Assembly (NCBI RefSeq): GCF_000758325.1
Contig: NZ_CP009459.1
Span: 3,782,001-3,846,000, forward strand
DNA from: Cedecea neteri
GTDB taxonomy: Bacteria > Pseudomonadota > Gammaproteobacteria > Enterobacterales > Enterobacteriaceae
Direction of reading: 5' to 3'
DNA: 64,000 nt
Shown here: in pieces, positions 60,627-64,000 of the stretch
Layout: each line of letters starts with the position of its first letter
Position numbering within the stretch: position 1 is the stretch's first letter
Program-made: the position numbers and the translations under genes
The notes under the pieces: generated by a model
What the model saw: only the letters and a program-made list of their open reading frames with translations
The model's database searches: none
What the model was told of the DNA's origin: nothing

Positions 60627-62990
60627 CTATCGGCACACGACCGGGCCAATAGTCGGTACGTTTTTCTGATTCTCTGGATAGTCAAACTCAGCCACACAAA
60701 TTCCGCTTCCTGTCGTCACCCGGAGCTGATTATGTAGCTCAAGCGCATCGAAATAGGTCATGCCATCAAACCCGACAATCGAGTCCTGCCCGATGCCCGT
60801 CATCAGCCTGACCGGGCTGCCTTCGGCGATAGTTTTGCCTTTAGCGTCAACCAGACTTATCTGGGCAGCGCGAACCGGCTTGATATCAAAATTCACCAGC
60901 GTCCCGGAGCGGTCGGCTGGGGTCGCGTTCAGGCTAACGCTGCGGATCCGCATGTTGGCCGGCAGGTTCATCGGATCGATACTGATCAGGTTGTTCTGGT
61001 AGCTGTTGAGCGGCGTCACCAGCAGCCGTCCGCCGCTGTCGCTGTTGCCCACCAGGTTATGCTGCAGCTTGACCGGGACATTCGGGATCCCGTCCGTAGA
61101 GACCACGGCAAACCCGTTGTTGATCTCCCGGGCGGCAAACACGCCGCCGCCCATCATCACCAGCGACCCCGTCGCCCCCGCATAGCCATAATTGTTGTCA
61201 GGAATGCTGCGGAAGCCGGTATATACGCGGCCATAGCGCCCCAGGTAACCCACTTCGCCCTGCCCGGTTTGCTGGGAACTTTGCTGGCTGGCAGCTACGT
61301 TCCAGCCGACACCGCCCTCGGACGGTGGATTCTGGCTGGCATTGAGCTGGTAGCCCATCTTGTCACCGGTGCGCTGCACCGTCGCGCCGGCCGTCAGGCT
61401 ATTGCTGGTACTGACGGTCAACATCAGGTAGACGCTGCGGTCGCGGGTATCATCAATGTTCTGGTTAAAGCTGGCGCTTAAAGAGATGTTTTCCGTGATC
61501 GGTTTAAACCAGCTGGCGTTGGCGTAACGAATAGCGCTTTGGTCAGGGTAGCGAAACTGCAGGTAACTCAGACTGAGATTCCCCCCTACGCCAAAGTTAT
61601 ACCCCACCACCGCGCTGCCGCTGAAGGCAGCCGGCGGGGCACCATACCGCGTCGCCACATCGTGATAGTCGCCGGAGGTAGCCGTGGCGCTGGAGCTAAA
61701 GTTGAAGCGCCCGCCGGACCAGCGGTACCCGAGACTATATAAATAGCCGCTCTCCCCGGCGTCCGAGCTTGCCGCCAGCGAGGTTGAAATCGTCCCGGAC
61801 TGACTCCAGGGGATCCAGTCGCTGCTAACACCACCGTTGACCAGGCTGTCGCTGGCCTCCATATGGCCGCCTGCAGTCAGGCTGTTGCTGAACCCGCGTC
61901 GCCAGGTGCCGCTGATCGCCGGTTCGCTGGCGTAATCGAAAGAGGAATAGCCGTAGTTTTTTCTGACCACGCCCAGCTCAAGCGACCAGTCCGTCAATCC
62001 TTCCCTCAGCAGAAGCTGATCGTTGTAAAAAGAGAAGTTCTGCACGCTGGTTCTGCCGAGGGCATCGGTCATCATCACCTGAGCATCCCCTGCGCCGGTG
62101 ATGTTTGGCAGCGTATTTAACTGGAAACTGCCCGCCGGAACCTCGCCGTTATAGTATTTAACCCCGTTGACATACAGCTCAACGCTTGAGGGCAGCGTGG
62201 CCGAACCCAGAAACGCCGGCAGCGGCGTCGTTGGCATATAAGGGTTGAGGCCAAAATCCGTCCCAATTTTCACCCCGGCAATGCGGGTCTGGCGGGACCA
62301 TGACAGCGAGCTGGTGAGCGTATCGCCGAGGGTTACCGCCAGCATTTTATCGGGAAAGGAGGAGCGCCAGCTGGTGTCCAGGCGGCTAAAAGACTGATTG
62401 CTATTCTGTTCCGTGCTGTAGCGGGTAAGCTGGGTCGAACTCAGGACACCTGCCGAGTTAAACGCCCGGAACTCACTGAACGTATTGAAGTTGTTGCTCT
62501 TGCCACTGTCGCCGTAGAGGTCGTAATTCAGCAATGCCCCAAAGGCATTGGCGGCCTTCGGCGCGGACATGTCGGACTGGTTGAGCTGGGTGGTTTTCAG
62601 ATCTAACAGGCTTAGCGGTGCGGTCAGGGCCAGGGTTTGTTGCTGGACGTTATAGTCAACTTTGACCTGAGCAATGTCATCCAGGTAATACGGCGGCTTT
62701 GCATTTTCCGGCAGGCGAAATCCCAACTGACGCAGGGCCATTGCGTCGCCGTAAAGTTTTCCCTGCGCGTAGCCAAGATGAACCAGACCCACGGCATTCC
62801 CGTTCACCGTCGTGTCCAGATATAAATCCACGCCTACAGGCTGAGCTGTATCATTGCTGGCCGCATTCTGAGGTAAGTCATTATTAGTATTTTGTGCTGC
62901 TGTCATGCCTGAGAAAAATAAACCATTAAGCAATACAATATTTACCAAAGAATATGGCCAGTCATAGATTTTGTTCTGTTTTTTGACCAT
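60627..62990 (-). CDS. Outer-membrane usher of archaic chaperone-usher pili (CsuD-like)
   Basis: About 787 residues. The start at MVKKQNKI is chosen because a signal-like hydrophobic segment (VNIVLLNGLFFSGMTAAQ) follows; the frame opens 13 codons earlier. The usher N-domain (VDLYLDTTVNGNAVGLVHLGYAQGKLY), the plug-bearing barrel (SSVELYVNGVKYYNGEVPAGSFQLNTLPNITGAGDAQVMMTDALGR) and C-terminal domains are complete. It overlaps the chaperone end by 29 bases. Confidence 0.92.
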   Translation of the reverse strand: MVKKQNKIYDWPYSLVNIVLLNGLFFSGMTAAQNTNNDLPQNAASNDTAQPVGVDLYLDTTVNGNAVGLVHLGYAQGKLYGDAMALRQLGFRLPENAKPPYYLDDIAQVKVDYNVQQQTLALTAPLSLLDLKTTQLNQSDMSAPKAANAFGALLNYDLYGDSGKSNNFNTFSEFRAFNSAGVLSSTQLTRYSTEQNSNQSFSRLDTSWRSSFPDKMLAVTLGDTLTSSLSWSRQTRIAGVKIGTDFGLNPYMPTTPLPAFLGSATLPSSVELYVNGVKYYNGEVPAGSFQLNTLPNITGAGDAQVMMTDALGRTSVQNFSFYNDQLLLREGLTDWSLELGVVRKNYGYSSFDYASEPAISGTWRRGFSNSLTAGGHMEASDSLVNGGVSSDWIPWSQSGTISTSLAASSDAGESGYLYSLGYRWSGGRFNFSSSATATSGDYHDVATRYGAPPAAFSGSAVVGYNFGVGGNLSLSYLQFRYPDQSAIRYANASWFKPITENISLSASFNQNIDDTRDRSVYLMLTVSTSNSLTAGATVQRTGDKMGYQLNASQNPPSEGGVGWNVAASQQSSQQTGQGEVGYLGRYGRVYTGFRSIPDNNYGYAGATGSLVMMGGGVFAAREINNGFAVVSTDGIPNVPVKLQHNLVGNSDSGGRLLVTPLNSYQNNLISIDPMNLPANMRIRSVSLNATPADRSGTLVNFDIKPVRAAQISLVDAKGKTIAEGSPVRLMTGIGQDSIVGFDGMTYFDALELHNQLRVTTGSGICVAEFDYPENQKNVPTIGPVVCR

Positions 62991-63681
62991 TGATAGTGAC
63001 TTCAACCTTTCCACTGTGATAAGCATCACTGGCAGACGAAGATATTATCCACCGCATAGTTGAACCGGGAAGAACATAACCTAACAGACCTGGCGTAATC
63101 GTTTTTCGCGCCCCATTAGCCTGAATAAATGTCATGGCAGAAAGCTGGGCGTGGCTGTTTCCCTGATTACTCACATCGACAAATGTTTTGCCATCGGTTT
63201 GCACCAATGCCCATTTTAGCTTCGCTGTGTTTTCAGCCTGCCCGACAGGCTGCAAAAACACCGGGACGGAATAGCGCATAACAAATTGAAGGGTATTTTT
63301 CTGCACTTTGGCAGGCGGAAGTTCATCAATAAACAAACGGTAGGCCTGTTCCACCTGATTGGTGGCAGGCGTCGTGCGGATCACGCGGACAAGCTGGCGC
63401 TCTCCGGCGGGCAGCGTCACCATCGGTGGGCTAATGACCAGCCCCTGAGAGGTTGACAGCTTGTCGGCATTGCCGCTTTGCTGCCAGTTGAAAACACGTA
63501 CCTGCGCGTTGAGCGGCGCAGTCCCTTCATTACTTAACCAGATACCGTCCGCGTTTTGTCCGGCGGTCAATGTCAGGTTAACCGGCGATATTTGCAGGCC
63601 ACCGGCCAACGCATTTTGTCCCACGGCCAGCGCCAGCAACAGGCATGCGCAGGCCGGGCGTCCGCCTAATTTCATTTTCAT
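62962..63681 (-). CDS. Periplasmic pilus chaperone (CsuC-like)
   Basis: 239 residues with signal peptide ending GQNALAGG. Two Ig-like domains: GLQISPVNLTLTAGQNADGIWLSNEG at the N-terminus, the RQLVRVIRT edge strand and RLFIDELPP, typical of FimC/PapD-type chaperones. It should hold SCPU pilins and deliver them to the usher. Confidence 0.93.
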   Translation of the reverse strand: MKMKLGGRPACACLLLALAVGQNALAGGLQISPVNLTLTAGQNADGIWLSNEGTAPLNAQVRVFNWQQSGNADKLSTSQGLVISPPMVTLPAGERQLVRVIRTTPATNQVEQAYRLFIDELPPAKVQKNTLQFVMRYSVPVFLQPVGQAENTAKLKWALVQTDGKTFVDVSNQGNSHAQLSAMTFIQANGARKTITPGLLGYVLPGSTMRWIISSSASDAYHSGKVEVTINGQKTEQNL

Positions 63682-63695
63682 CCGTTGTCCTGAAA

Positions 63696-64000
63696 TCAGT
63701 AGTTAACGTTGACGGTCACAGTATCCGCATAGCTGTCTGGCGTGTAGTTGGCGCTCGCCGCAGTGGCATAAACCGTATACGAGATAGCAAGCCCTGTGCC
63801 CACCCCCGCCACGCCGTTACCCACTGTCGTTGTGGTAGCAGTGTTACCCCAAACTGGCCCGGTAGCCGAGGTTTGGTTCAACTGATAAGGCACTTTGTCG
63901 GTGTTGGTTGCGGCGTTAAGCACGGACGACATTGCCCCCGAACCGGTGGTGGTTCCGCCGTTGGCCGCAGAAGGCGCAAGCCCAATAAAATAGGGCGTTG
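63696..64000 (-). CDS. SCPU-domain pilin, partial (runs off right edge)
   Basis: The C-terminal ~100 residues of a spore coat U pilin. In-frame translation continues to the window edge as TPYFIGLAPSAANGGTTTGSGAM, so the ATG at 63932 is internal. The end reads NYTPDSYADTVTVNVNY, closely like the tip adhesin's end. Probably the CsuB/CsuA-type subunit preceding the chaperone gene by 14 bases; further subunits should lie outside the window. Confidence 0.88.
   Translation of the reverse strand, partial: TPYFIGLAPSAANGGTTTGSGAMSSVLNAATNTDKVPYQLNQTSATGPVWGNTATTTTVGNGVAGVGTGLAISYTVYATAASANYTPDSYADTVTVNVNY

Overview
The window comes from the chromosome of an enterobacterium (family Enterobacteriaceae). 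From about 11.6 kb rightwards, gene content and order follow the Escherichia/Salmonella backbone closely: sdsR/ryeA, yebY-copD-copC, holE, yobB, exoX, ptrB, yebE, yebG, purT, eda-edd-zwf-hexR, pykA, lpxM, mepM, znuA/znuCB, ruvBA, ruvC, yebC, nudB, aspS, yecD, yecE, yecN, cmoAB, cutC, yecM, argS, flhEAB and cheZYBR-tap-tar. The genus cannot be fixed from sequence alone. Departures from E. coli include absence of yebF, yebB and the torYZ pair, and presence of a SulP transporter, a CcdA-thioredoxin/MsrA pair and a chaperone-usher cluster.

Left part (1-8.4 kb) is accessory DNA. A decayed IS3-family element lies at the left edge. An AT-rich island follows, carrying one minus-strand operon: an 88-aa glycine/serine-rich peptide with a double-glycine leader, a TcdA/TcdB-like DXD glycosyltransferase, a HlyD/CvaA-type adaptor and a C39-peptidase ABC exporter (CvaB type). 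A second 88-aa peptide, paralogous to the first, is transcribed divergently, and a small one-helix membrane protein lies beyond the exporter as an immunity candidate. A 3'-truncated GNAT acetyltransferase marks the right edge. I read this as an undescribed glycosylated class II microcin-like system. It is the most interesting element here.

Middle part (8.4-49 kb) is core metabolism and maintenance: MFS and SulP transporters, copper handling, Entner-Doudoroff and pentose-phosphate entry with their regulator HexR, lipid A myristoylation, zinc uptake, Holliday-junction processing, tRNA charging and tRNA wobble modification. Many regulatory sites are legible: LexA boxes (yebG, ruvAB), a perfect PurR box (purT), a Zur box (znuA/znuCB), a HexR-type box (zwf), GntR-like boxes (edd), sRNA SdsR with its antisense partner RyeA, and a probable MicL sRNA after cutC.

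Right part (49-64 kb) is the flagellar/chemotaxis operon tar-tap-cheR-cheB-cheY-cheZ followed by flhBAE, all on the minus strand. cheR is split by a frameshift. Immediately upstream of tar, where cheW would be expected, lies a Csu-type (spore coat U domain) chaperone-usher pilus cluster running off the right edge. A FliA promoter sits exactly at the boundary and would keep tar expression independent of the pilus genes.
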